This document shows positions 42,096 through 50,468 of a DNA stretch of 55,365 nucleotides, one piece after another (within the stretch, counting starts at the first letter, position 1; every line of letters begins with the position of its first letter). The translations under genes and the position numbers were made by a program. The DNA is from Magnetococcales bacterium WMHbinv6 (GTDB taxonomy: Bacteria; Pseudomonadota; Magnetococcia; Magnetococcales; Magnetaquicoccaceae): NCBI GenBank assembly GCA_002753135.1, contig PDZV01000025.1, positions 1 through 55,365 of the forward strand. Direction: 5' to 3'. Below the pieces are notes generated by a model. It had not been told where the DNA came from. It saw nothing but the letters and a program-made list of their open reading frames with translations, and searched no databases.

Positions 42096-42542
42096 TTATT
42101 TGTCCTCTTTTTTCGACTCTGCCGGAGCGGCTGCCGGAGCCCCCCAGGGATGGCCCCAACCCGGACCATAGCCCCAACCTGGTCCACCCCAGCCTGGACC
42201 ATAGCCCCAACCCGGTCCACCCCAGCCCGGGCCATAACCATAGCCGTTGTTCCAACCGTTGTTCCAGCCGTTGTAGTTGTTCCAGTTGTTGTTGCCCCAA
42301 CCACCGCCATCGGCGTCGCCACTCATGTTGAAACCAAAATTGCCCCGCGCCCGGCCATTGCCATTGCCGAACATGTTGTTGCCCCAGTTGTTGCCCCAAT
42401 TGTTCCAGTTGTTATTGTTCCAACCGTTGTAGGGACCGCCCCAACCCGGACCACCCCACCATGCGGATGCCGTATCCGCCGAAAACAGGGAAACACCCCC
42501 TAAAAACGCCGCAACTGCCAACACACTCAGGGTTTTTTTCAT
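42096..42542 (-). CDS. Sulfur globule envelope-like protein (Gly/Asn/Trp-rich)
   Basis: This 148-residue secreted protein has a signal peptide (about 1-27, cleavage after DTASA). A low-complexity mature part is very rich in Gly, Asn and Trp: an N/W block (NGWNNNNWNNWGNN), then tandem GPGWGGPGWGYGPGWG units. The tail reads APAAAPAESKKEDK. Composition, secretion and repeats match the CV1/CV2 (SgpA/B) coat proteins of purple sulfur bacteria, which line periplasmic sulfur deposits. This fits the rDsr genes 5 kb away. AGAGGA lies nine bases before the start. It is downstream of a Cys-rich secreted gene and has its own terminator. Glycine-rich envelope proteins of other kinds are an alternative. 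Confidence 0.8.
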   Translation of the reverse strand: MKKTLSVLAVAAFLGGVSLFSADTASAWWGGPGWGGPYNGWNNNNWNNWGNNWGNNMFGNGNGRARGNFGFNMSGDADGGGWGNNNWNNYNGWNNGWNNGYGYGPGWGGPGWGYGPGWGGPGWGYGPGWGHPWGAPAAAPAESKKEDK

Positions 42543-42594
42543 AGTCTGCTTTCCTCTTATCTATTCCTGGACGAAGTGAAAAAATAGTACGACC

Positions 42595-42966
42595 CTACTG
42601 ACACTTATTCATATCCGGGCGATCGGCTGCACAAAAATTGTTGCCGGATGTATCTGCCTTACCCACCGCATTGAAGCCGCCTACCAACGCCTTGCCGTCA
42701 AAATCAGCTGTGACTTTTTTGTATTTGGTAATATCCAGGCGATCATTGTCGCACGCCTTGAGCGCCGCAGCGGCACAAGCCTCTTTGGCGGTCGCCTCTT
42801 TCACCGTTTTGTCACAGGCCGCTTTGCCATCACATTTTTTGAACGCTTCCGCTTCTTTACCCGCACAGGCAATCCGTTCGTAATGCAACACACAATCCGC
42901 AGCATAGGCCGACCCCACCCATGCAACTGCCAACACCGCACCCATCCACACCTGCTTCATTTTCAT
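42595..42966 (-). CDS. Small secreted cysteine-rich protein, unknown
   Basis: A 123-residue precursor with a signal peptide (MKMKQVWMGAVLAVAWVGSAYA). The mature part of about 100 residues has nine cysteines in patterns such as CAGKEAEAFKKCDGKAACDK and ending KCQ, so it is probably disulfide-bonded in the periplasm. The ATG at 42966 has GGGAG seven bases upstream. It lies 52 bases upstream of the sulfur-globule-like gene and may be co-expressed. No family is recognised; no heme CxxCH motif is present. Confidence 0.75.
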   Translation of the reverse strand: MKMKQVWMGAVLAVAWVGSAYAADCVLHYERIACAGKEAEAFKKCDGKAACDKTVKEATAKEACAAAALKACDNDRLDITKYKKVTADFDGKALVGGFNAVGKADTSGNNFCAADRPDMNKCQ

Positions 42967-43054
42967 TGCCACGCTCCCTCACTCGCAGAAGACCGTTTAC
43001 CCGGAAAAAAAGTTCATCCGCTGAGTATAATCCGCCCCAATTTTTTTTCAATGC

Positions 43055-43552
43055 TTAATTCGGATTTTCCTTGACAGCTTTTTCCTGTCGCTGCCAACCG
43101 CTGTGGGCCTCCTGAATCCAGTATTCCATCTGGCAACCTGCGTCCCGATAATGGCGGTAGCGTTGGCGGCTGGCCCGCAGACTCTCCGGATCGGATCCGG
43201 AGACAAAATCGATCACCATATCAAACCGTTGCGGATCTTCCACCCGCTGCCCTGCCACCACCACCAACAGCGTCGCCTGATTGCTGTCCTCCCCGTGCAG
43301 GCCGATCAGAATCGGCTGCCGGGCCACTTCCGGACCGTTCCACAGGCCATGCGGCAAAAACTGTTGCGGCGGCGGCATCGACCACAACAACTCATCCAAC
43401 CAGCGCGCCTGCGCCTCATCCCGTACCAACAGAGAGCTGCGCACACCCCGTTGCCACGCCTTGCCAACCAGAGAGACCAACGCCACCTCCAACGGCATGG
43501 CGGCCAGTTGGTAAAAGCGCACCACCGGTGCCTGCTGCTGGCTGCGGGCCAT
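43055..43552 (-). CDS. holC: DNA polymerase III chi subunit
   Basis: A 165-residue HolC homologue. The start VRFYQLAAMPLEVALVSLVGKAWQRG is followed by LLVRDEAQARWLDELLWSMPPPQQFLPHGL, QPILIGLHGE and VIDFVSGSDPE. The chi subunit links the clamp loader to single-strand-binding protein. It follows pepA by three bases, the common pepA-holC order. valS, which often follows, is not here. Confidence 0.93.
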   Translation of the reverse strand: MARSQQQAPVVRFYQLAAMPLEVALVSLVGKAWQRGVRSSLLVRDEAQARWLDELLWSMPPPQQFLPHGLWNGPEVARQPILIGLHGEDSNQATLLVVVAGQRVEDPQRFDMVIDFVSGSDPESLRASRQRYRHYRDAGCQMEYWIQEAHSGWQRQEKAVKENPN

Positions 43553-43555
43553 GGC

Positions 43556-45109
43556 TTACAACCAGTGCGACTGAATGAAACGGCTCAACAGGCGAACCCC
43601 AACCCCTGCGGCACCTTTGGGAAAATGGGGACGGCTGCTGTTCAGGTCATAGGCTGTTCCGGCAATATCGATATGGGCCCAGGCCTGTTTTTCATCGACA
43701 AAACGGGACAGAAAACAGCCTGCGGTAATCGCTCCTCCGACCCGTCCGCCAATATTTTTGATATCGGCAACCGTTGACTTGATCTGCTCCTGGTATTCGC
43801 TGAACATCGGCAAACGCCAGACCCGATCGCCAGAGGCATCGCCCGCCTTTTCCAGCTGTCGCAACAACGAATTGTCGTTGCCCATCAAACCGCTGGCATG
43901 GCTGCCCAGGGCCACCGCACAGGCACCGGTCAAGGTTGCCAGATCGATAATGGCCGCCGGTTTGTAGCTGGCGGCATGATGCAGGGCATCGGCCAAAATC
44001 AAACGACCTTCCGCATCGGTATTCAATACTTCAACAAAAAGGCCGTTGGCCATGCGGATCACGTCGCCGGGTCGCTGCGCCGTGCCCGAGGGCAAATTTT
44101 CTGCCGCCGGAACAATACCGACCAGGTTGATCGGCCACTCCAGTTCGGCAGCGGTTTGCAGCAGGCCAAAGACTGCGGCAGCGCCGCACATATCAAACTT
44201 CATATCGCCCATCCCTTCGCCGGGTTTGAGCGAAATGCCTCCCGAGTCAAAGGTGATGCCTTTACCGACCACCGCCAGCACCGGGCGATCGCCCCCCTTG
44301 CGGTACTCCATGATAATCAGGCGGGGCAACGACTGACTGCCGCCACCCACCGCCAGAATGCCCTGCATCCCTTTGCGGGCCAACATTTTTTCGCTATACA
44401 CGGTTGTTTTGATCGCCGACAACCGTTCCGACAGCTGCCGTGCCTGCAGCGCCAGTGCCTCCGGATTCAGAATATTGCCGGGTTGGTTGGCCAAGTCACG
44501 GGCCAGGGCAACGCCACGGGTAATGGCCTCCACCTCGGCCAGCCGTTTTTTCTCCTGCGCCTGCCGCTCACCGGCAGTGCCGCACAACATCTGCTTGAAC
44601 GGCGTATTGTTCGCCTCCTCTTTTTTGCTCTCTTTGCTCTTGTACTGTTCAAAGCGATAATCGGCCAGCCAGGCCCCTTCCGCCAGTGCCTCCAGCACCG
44701 GAATCTGTTGTCGTCTGTTTTTGGCTTTGTGGTGCGGATCCAGGGTCAGCAAAAGATGGCAGGAGGCGATGCGTGCTTTGTGGCACAACTGGGTGATGTG
44801 ACCACCCAAAGTACGGAAACTTTCCGTATTCAGTGCCTCTTTTTTGCCCATGCCCAAGAGAAGCAGCCGGTCAATGGCCAAACCGCTGCCGGGTTGAGTC
44901 GGCAAGAGCAGCGATTCACCCAAACCGCCGCGCATCCATCCCTCGTCCAGACGTTTGCGCACCTCCTGCTCCACCTTTTTGCCACAGTGGGCCAAGGCAG
45001 GTTGCGCTTCTCCCCCTTCATACACGCCGATCACCAGTGCCTCGCCCTTCCAGCTCTGCACGGCAGTGGTGGCCAATCCGATCTTTAACGTCTGACTGTT
45101 TTTATCCAT
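43556..45109 (-). CDS. pepA: Leucyl aminopeptidase (M17)
   Basis: A 517-residue M17 aminopeptidase with two metal ions. Catalytic signatures: GKGITFDSGGISLKPGEGM (Lys and Asp ligands), MKFDMCGAAAV, and NTDAEGRLILADAL. Length and order of the N-terminal regulatory domain and C-terminal catalytic domain are normal. The ATG at 45109 (MDKNSQTLKIGLATT) is favoured over an upstream ATG. E. coli PepA also binds DNA at cer/carAB. It lies downstream of arnD by 62 bases. Confidence 0.96.
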   Translation of the reverse strand: MDKNSQTLKIGLATTAVQSWKGEALVIGVYEGGEAQPALAHCGKKVEQEVRKRLDEGWMRGGLGESLLLPTQPGSGLAIDRLLLLGMGKKEALNTESFRTLGGHITQLCHKARIASCHLLLTLDPHHKAKNRRQQIPVLEALAEGAWLADYRFEQYKSKESKKEEANNTPFKQMLCGTAGERQAQEKKRLAEVEAITRGVALARDLANQPGNILNPEALALQARQLSERLSAIKTTVYSEKMLARKGMQGILAVGGGSQSLPRLIIMEYRKGGDRPVLAVVGKGITFDSGGISLKPGEGMGDMKFDMCGAAAVFGLLQTAAELEWPINLVGIVPAAENLPSGTAQRPGDVIRMANGLFVEVLNTDAEGRLILADALHHAASYKPAAIIDLATLTGACAVALGSHASGLMGNDNSLLRQLEKAGDASGDRVWRLPMFSEYQEQIKSTVADIKNIGGRVGGAITAGCFLSRFVDEKQAWAHIDIAGTAYDLNSSRPHFPKGAAGVGVRLLSRFIQSHWL

Positions 45110-45171
45110 CTTCTCTCTTTTGCGGTCGCTAATCCGATACAACCCGGCAGCTCTCCTACCAGGCACCCAAA

Positions 45172-46074
45172 CTATTCACAGGCTTCCCCCTGCACCGCCA
45201 ACAGCCCCGATCGACCGGCAACGCTGCCCCAGACAACCCGATGACGGGGCAACACCCGGCCCGCCAACTCAGCATGCAGTTCTGCCAGCGTGCCGACGGT
45301 ATAACCCTCCGCTCGCCAGGCGATCAACAGGCGCTCCATCACCGGCAACAGTTTCATCCCTTCCAGTTCGGCATGCAGGGTATAGACATGGCCAAACGGT
45401 GTGGCGCGCCGACTCTGTTGCACTATCTGCGTATGCACCTGATCCGCTCCCAGCGCATCCACACCCAGCAGTTCATCCAAGGTGGGCAAGGTGGTGGGCA
45501 ACTGCGGGCAGTGAAAGGTGCGACCATCCATGACCGGCAGAAAGGGGTGCGTTCCCCGCGTATCGCTGGCATAGGGCAACCCCCACTCCTCCTCCACCTC
45601 CAGCAAATGGCTGTTGAGTTGCCAACCGGCAGCACCGTGGGTGGTGGGTGGACCGACCAGCGTTTCGTGCCTTGCCATCGCCTTTTCCAACGCCTGGCGG
45701 GTCCACACTTCTCCCTTTTGCGCCACATAATCCTGCCAGGCGACATGGTCATGGCAGTGGATACCACTTTCATGTCCGGCGGCAACCGCCTGCCGGATCG
45801 GCTCTGCCGCCCGTTCACCGATCACCGGACCGGGCAACAGCACCCCATACAACAAGGTTTTCAGTCCGTAATGGCTGAAAACCGAGGTGCGGCTGACTTT
45901 GCGTAAAAAGCCCCGGCGGAAAACACGCCGCAAAGCCCGCCCGGTATGGTCCGGCCCCAGACTCCACAAAAAGGTGGCCCGAACCTGGTGGCGGTCGAAC
46001 AGACGCACCAGAGCAGGCACCCCCTCCAGGGTACCGCGCAAGGTATCGACATCCACCTTCAGGGCAATGCGCAT
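45172..46074 (-). CDS. arnD: ArnD, 4-deoxy-4-formamido-L-arabinose-phosphoundecaprenol deformylase
   Basis: A 300-residue polysaccharide-deacetylase-fold enzyme. It removes the formyl group from undecaprenyl-phosphate-L-Ara4FN before transfer to lipid A. Motifs: KVDVDTLRGT (catalytic Asp pair), HESGIHCHDHVAWQ (metal-binding His), THGAAGWQLN and DTRGTHPFLPV. The start lies three bases after the preceding gene, with AAGG in the overlap region. It is the last gene of the arn operon. Confidence 0.94.
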   Translation of the reverse strand: MRIALKVDVDTLRGTLEGVPALVRLFDRHQVRATFLWSLGPDHTGRALRRVFRRGFLRKVSRTSVFSHYGLKTLLYGVLLPGPVIGERAAEPIRQAVAAGHESGIHCHDHVAWQDYVAQKGEVWTRQALEKAMARHETLVGPPTTHGAAGWQLNSHLLEVEEEWGLPYASDTRGTHPFLPVMDGRTFHCPQLPTTLPTLDELLGVDALGADQVHTQIVQQSRRATPFGHVYTLHAELEGMKLLPVMERLLIAWRAEGYTVGTLAELHAELAGRVLPRHRVVWGSVAGRSGLLAVQGEACE

Positions 46075-46077
46075 GGT

Positions 46078-47148
46078 TCAACCTTCCCGCGTGGCGGTCA
46101 ATTCATCCTGATCCAGCAAGGCCCCTGCCCGCTCCACCTCCGTGCGGTAGGTGGCAAAAATCCGCCGCAGGGAGGTCGCCAGAGCAATCTTGGGTTGCCA
46201 CTGCAAATCCTGACAGGTATTGTCGATCCACGGTACCCGATGTTCGATATCCTGGTAGCCCTCGCCATAATAGCGGGCAGAGTTGACATCCATCAGCTTC
46301 ACACAGCGCAAACCTGGCTGATATTCGGGAAATTCGGCGGCAATCTCCAACATCAGCTGCGCCAGTTCTCGAATCGAAAAACCGTTATTGGGGTTGCCGA
46401 TATTGTAAATTTTGCCGCTGGCCACGCCGTTGGGGTTTTCAATCACCCGCATCAGCGCATCAATACCGTCATCAATATCGGTAAAGCAGCGTCGTTGCGA
46501 ACCACCATCCACCAACTGAATCGCTTCACCCCGGGCAATATGGCCCAAAAATTGGGTCACCACCCGGGAAGATCCCTCTTTCGGGGTGTGCAGGCTGTCC
46601 AGACCGGAACCAATCCAGTTGAAAGGCCGAATCAGAGTAAAATCCAGCCCTGCCTCCATGCCGTACGCCCAGATGACCCGATCCATCAACTGTTTGGCAC
46701 AGGAGTAGATCCAGCGCGGTTTATTGATCGGCCCCAGGATAAAATTGGATTCATCGGGATGAAAGGCAGCATCCCGACACATGCCATACACTTCCGATGT
46801 GGAAGGAAAAACCAAACGTTTGCGGTAGCGGACACAATCGCGGATAATGGGCAGGTTGCACTCAAAATCCAACTCAAAAACCGCCAACGGATGGCGCACG
46901 TAGGAAGCCGGTGTGGCAATCGCCACCAAAGGGAGAATCACATCGCACTTTTTGACATGATACTGCATCCACTCCCGGTTGATGGCAATATCCCCCTCAA
47001 AAAAATGAAAGCGCGGATGGTTAAGCAAAGGGGTGATATGGTTGGCGTGCATGTCCATACCGTAGACATGCCAGTCGGTGCGATCGATAATCCGCTGCGA
47101 CAGATGGTGGCCGATAAAGCCGTTGACACCAAAAATCAATACATTCAC
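46078..47148 (-). CDS. arnA: ArnA decarboxylase half (UDP-glucuronate decarboxylase), separate protein
   Basis: A 356-residue short-chain dehydrogenase/epimerase equal to the C-terminal domain of E. coli ArnA. It oxidises and decarboxylates UDP-glucuronate to UDP-Ara4O. NAD site: NVLIFGVNGFIGHHLSQRI. Catalytic Ser/Thr-Glu and Tyr-Lys region: FPSTSEVYGMC and WIYSCAKQLMDRVIWAYG. ArnA-type Arg is in FTLIRPFNWIG. The GTG start at 47148 overlaps the stop of the formyltransferase gene (GTGA), with AAGGAG eight bases upstream, so the longer frame is not the gene. It is split from the other half, unlike enterobacteria. Confidence 0.93.
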   Translation of the reverse strand: MNVLIFGVNGFIGHHLSQRIIDRTDWHVYGMDMHANHITPLLNHPRFHFFEGDIAINREWMQYHVKKCDVILPLVAIATPASYVRHPLAVFELDFECNLPIIRDCVRYRKRLVFPSTSEVYGMCRDAAFHPDESNFILGPINKPRWIYSCAKQLMDRVIWAYGMEAGLDFTLIRPFNWIGSGLDSLHTPKEGSSRVVTQFLGHIARGEAIQLVDGGSQRRCFTDIDDGIDALMRVIENPNGVASGKIYNIGNPNNGFSIRELAQLMLEIAAEFPEYQPGLRCVKLMDVNSARYYGEGYQDIEHRVPWIDNTCQDLQWQPKIALATSLRRIFATYRTEVERAGALLDQDELTATREG

Positions 47149-48116
47149 AACACGTTCTCCTTCTCTATCGGAAACGGATGCAAGCACAACCCCTCTGATC
47201 CCCACTGTTGACACCATGCGGATTGATCCAGTAAAAGGCCATCCATGCCTATTTGCACCAACTGCAGGCGATAACCATCGCAGCAGTCGGCATAACAGCC
47301 TCCCTCCTGCCAATAGAGGCGTGGTCGCTCTGCGGCGCTGACGAGCGCCTGTTCTGCCCGGTAGTGACTGCTCAAAATATCGATACGCCGCCCTTGCCAG
47401 TAAAAAAAAGCCCCTGGATAGGGCGGAGCCACCGCCCGGATCAGATTATGAATGGTCCAGGCACTCTGCCGCCAGTCAATCCGTCCATCCTCTGGTCGGC
47501 GCCGACCGAAATAGCTGCCCTGGCTCAGATCCATTGCTTGCGCGCTCACCCGCCCGGCCAGCAACGCCGGTATCACCTGCCACAACAGTCGCTCACCGGC
47601 ACAGACCACTTTTTGGAACACCTGGTGGGCGGTATCGTTGGGCAAAATGCGCACCGCCTCCTGCCCGACAATGGCTCCGGCATCCGGTTTGAGAACCATT
47701 TCGTGCAGGGTGACACCGGTTTCCGACTCGCCATGACAGACCGCCCAGTTGATCGGCACCCGACCCCGATATTTCGGCAACAGAGATCCGTGCAGGTTGT
47801 AGGCCCCGCGTTTGGGCAGAGACAACAATTCGCTACCGAGCATATGCCGATAATAGAAAGAGAAAAGATAGTCCGGCGCACAGGCGGCCACCAAGGCGAC
47901 ACTCTCCGGCGCATTGGGATTATCCGGTTGTATGCAGGGGATGCCCTCGCAACGGGCCAGGGCGGCAACACTGTCGAACCATTGGTTTTCGTTCGGATCA
48001 TCCGGGTGGGTAACCACCAAAACAACCCGCACGCCCCGCGCCAATAACACCGCAAGGGCACGCACCCCCACATTGTGGTAGGCGAAGACGACCGCGACAT
48101 TGCCGGTGGCACTCAT
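47145..48116 (-). CDS. arnA: ArnA formyltransferase half, separate protein
   Basis: A 323-residue methionyl-tRNA-formyltransferase-like enzyme, equal to the N-terminal domain of ArnA. It formylates UDP-L-Ara4N. Motifs: AVVFAYHNVGVRAL at the start, NLHGSLLPKYRGRVPINWAV (catalytic Asn/His), DAGAIVGQEAV and the C-terminal OB-like fold. The ATG at 48116 overlaps the arnC stop by four bases (ATGA). It overlaps the downstream decarboxylase gene by four bases, so the two halves may be made in equal amounts. Confidence 0.93.
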   Translation of the reverse strand: MSATGNVAVVFAYHNVGVRALAVLLARGVRVVLVVTHPDDPNENQWFDSVAALARCEGIPCIQPDNPNAPESVALVAACAPDYLFSFYYRHMLGSELLSLPKRGAYNLHGSLLPKYRGRVPINWAVCHGESETGVTLHEMVLKPDAGAIVGQEAVRILPNDTAHQVFQKVVCAGERLLWQVIPALLAGRVSAQAMDLSQGSYFGRRRPEDGRIDWRQSAWTIHNLIRAVAPPYPGAFFYWQGRRIDILSSHYRAEQALVSAAERPRLYWQEGGCYADCCDGYRLQLVQIGMDGLLLDQSAWCQQWGSEGLCLHPFPIEKENVL

Positions 48117-49090
48117 GGGGATTCGGCAGCAGGCGGCGGCATGGTGCGTTGCAAAACCGTGCGCACCAGATAACGGGGGCGTTGTTTGGTTTGGTGATAA
48201 ATCCGGCCCAGATATTCCCCCATCATCCCCATACCGAACAAAGAGATACCGATCAGAAAAAAGACAATGGCAAACAGGGTGAACAATCCTTCCATCTCCG
48301 GGCCGATCACCAGACGGCGAATGGTCAGATAGACCACAAAACAAAAGGAAGCAATGGCCACACCGATGCCGGTCAAGGAAAAAATCCGTAACGGCGCTGC
48401 CGAAAAACCGGTCATCAGGTCAAAATAGAGCTGAATGAGGGAAAAAAGCGAATATTTGGAACGACCGGCTGCCCGCTCTTCATGTTCGACCACCACTTCG
48501 GTGGCATGACCGGCATAGAGAAAACCCAGGGCCGGGATAAAGGTGAACGACTCCTGCGAGGCCAGCAAAGGGGCGATGACATCGCGATGATAGCCGCGCA
48601 GCATGCAGCCTTGATCGGTGATGCGGATACGGGTCAAACGTTCGCGCAGACGGTTCATCAAGCGGCCAGCCACCTGCCGCCACCAGACATCCTGCCGCTT
48701 GCGCCGAATGCTGCCCACATAGTCGTATCCCTCATCCATTTTGGCAATAATTTTGGGAATCTCTTCCGGGGGATTCTGCAGATCGGCATCCAAGGTGATC
48801 ACATAGCGGCCCAGGCTGTGGCCAAATCCGGCCATGACCGCCGCATGTTGACCAAAATTGGTCCTGAGAATCACCACCCGTGTGCAATCCGGTCGGCTCT
48901 GAAACTGTTGCTGCAACAACCAGGCGGTACGATCCCGGCTGCCATCGTCGACAAAAATGACCTCGTAAGAACGGCCAATCTGATCCATCACCTGATAGAG
49001 GCGCTGGAATAAGATCGGCAAGACCAGCTCTTCGTTATAGACCGGAATGACAATGGAAACTTCTGGTTTGTTTGCTTGGTCTGCAGACAT
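48113..49090 (-). CDS. arnC: ArnC, undecaprenyl-phosphate L-Ara4FN transferase
   Basis: A 325-residue membrane GT2 glycosyltransferase that moves L-Ara4FN to undecaprenyl phosphate. Motifs: VSIVIPVYNEELVLPILF, VIFVDDGSRDRT, LDADLQNPPEEIPKI and RRKRQDVWWRQVAGRLMNRL. Two C-terminal membrane helices (about 233-300) are present. AAGGA is five bases before the ATG. It is 44 bases after arnB and overlaps the next gene. Confidence 0.95.
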   Translation of the reverse strand: MSADQANKPEVSIVIPVYNEELVLPILFQRLYQVMDQIGRSYEVIFVDDGSRDRTAWLLQQQFQSRPDCTRVVILRTNFGQHAAVMAGFGHSLGRYVITLDADLQNPPEEIPKIIAKMDEGYDYVGSIRRKRQDVWWRQVAGRLMNRLRERLTRIRITDQGCMLRGYHRDVIAPLLASQESFTFIPALGFLYAGHATEVVVEHEERAAGRSKYSLFSLIQLYFDLMTGFSAAPLRIFSLTGIGVAIASFCFVVYLTIRRLVIGPEMEGLFTLFAIVFFLIGISLFGMGMMGEYLGRIYHQTKQRPRYLVRTVLQRTMPPPAAESP

Positions 49091-49134
49091 ACTTTTCCTT
49101 TCTTGCTCTCAGCCACATGCTGAAAGGGCCATTC

Positions 49135-50271
49135 TCAACCGGCCATCAAAGCGGCAATAGTTTGCGCAACAACGGTCACATCCTCTTCCGGCATGGTGGG
49201 ATACAACGGCAGGGAGACGACCGTATCACCCATCTGTTCGGCCACGGGGAAGCGGCCCTTGCGGTAACCGAACGTTTCGGCAAAATAGTGGGTCAGGTGT
49301 ACCGGTCGATAGTTGACCATCACGCTGATCCCCCGGCTTTGTAATTCTTGCACCAATTGGTCCCGCTCCATCCCTTGCACCAGAATCGGAAACAGATGAT
49401 GGGCATGGACCGACTCTGGCGCTGGTGCTGCCAGCAGACGAATGCCCGGCACCTGGGACAACAAAGCCCGGTAACGATCGGTCAGTTGTTGCCGCCGCTG
49501 CAGGTTACGCTCGAGACGATCCATTTGGGGCAACAAAATGGCCGCCTCAATGTTGCTCATGTTGTATTTCCACCCCAGCACGGTCATATCCCAATGCTGA
49601 TACCCTTTTTCGGTCCGTTCCGCACCGGTACGGGTCATGCCGTGCAGGCGCAACAAACGCAGTTTTTGGTAGAGTTCGCTGTCATTGGTTGCCAGAGCGC
49701 CCCCTTCGCCACAGGTGATATTTTTGGTGGCATAGAAACTGAAGCAGGCGGTGGTGCTGGCTCCGGCAGGACGAATACCCTGCTCCTTCCCCTCCAGACA
49801 GTGGGCGGCATCCTCAATGATGGCCAGGCCGTGCCGTTCGGCCACTTGACGCATCGCCACCATGTCACACATGCGACCATAGAGATGGACCGGCAGGATC
49901 GCCTTGGTACGGGGGGTGATGGCGGCCTCAATCTGCGCCACGTCCAGATTGCCGGTTTCGGCCTCGACATCGACAAATACCGGCAAGGCACCCGCCTCCA
50001 GAATGGCCGTCGAGGTGGCAATGAAGGTCATCGGCGTGGTGATCACCTCATCGCCCGGACCAATTCCCAATCCCAACAGCGAGAGATGCATCGCTCCGGT
50101 GCAACTGGTCACCGCCAAGGCATGGCGACAGCCCAAATAGTCGGCCAGACGGCGTTCAAACCGTTCCACCGTTTCGCCCGTGGTCAAAACCGGATGACGC
50201 AAGGCCGCCGCCACTGACTCAATCTCTTCCTGCCCCAAATCATGCCGAAAAAAAGCTACCTTGAATGTCAT
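49135..50271 (-). CDS. arnB: ArnB, UDP-Ara4O aminotransferase
   Basis: A 378-residue PLP-dependent DegT/DnrJ/EryC1 aminotransferase. It makes UDP-L-Ara4N. Recognised parts: HPVLTTGETVERFERRLADYLG, VITTPMTFIATSTAIL, VHLYGRMCDM, IIEDAAHCLEG and the PLP lysine in FSFYATKNITCGEGGA. The ATG at 50271 is preferred over a GTG at 50301 that lacks a ribosome-binding site. It is the first gene of the operon and divergent from lptF. No arnT, arnE or arnF is visible here. Confidence 0.94.
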   Translation of the reverse strand: MTFKVAFFRHDLGQEEIESVAAALRHPVLTTGETVERFERRLADYLGCRHALAVTSCTGAMHLSLLGLGIGPGDEVITTPMTFIATSTAILEAGALPVFVDVEAETGNLDVAQIEAAITPRTKAILPVHLYGRMCDMVAMRQVAERHGLAIIEDAAHCLEGKEQGIRPAGASTTACFSFYATKNITCGEGGALATNDSELYQKLRLLRLHGMTRTGAERTEKGYQHWDMTVLGWKYNMSNIEAAILLPQMDRLERNLQRRQQLTDRYRALLSQVPGIRLLAAPAPESVHAHHLFPILVQGMERDQLVQELQSRGISVMVNYRPVHLTHYFAETFGYRKGRFPVAEQMGDTVVSLPLYPTMPEEDVTVVAQTIAALMAG

Positions 50272-50337
50272 CGCCCCCGCCTTGTGTGAAACCGTCGCCA
50301 CCGGAACATACTGTCATTAATCTTGTCAACAAGGCCA

Positions 50338-50366
50338 ATTTTCCTGCCCTTTGCCCTGACGGTCAA
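50338..50366 (-). promoter_or_regulatory. Possible promoter for the arn operon
   Basis: On the minus strand TTGACC (50361-50366) and GAAAAT (50338-50343) are exactly 17 bases apart, about 67 bases before arnB. It is a moderate match to the sigma-70 consensus. No two-component regulator box was recognised. Confidence 0.35.
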
Positions 50367-50468
50367 GGAATTATCCGCCCCAGATGCTGCCATCCTTTGC
50401 AATGCGGAACGGAATGGGGTGGAATATCTCTTCGCACCTGTTCCCTTCCGGCAGAAAGTTTGCCTACC

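Noticed and set aside
42120-42420. DNA tandem repeat as a mobile or satellite element
   Set aside because: The repetition comes from the GPGWG and NNW codons of the sulfur-globule-like protein.
50265-50468. 68-residue N-terminal extension of LptF
   Set aside because: It has no family counterpart and overlaps the divergent arnB start and a likely promoter.
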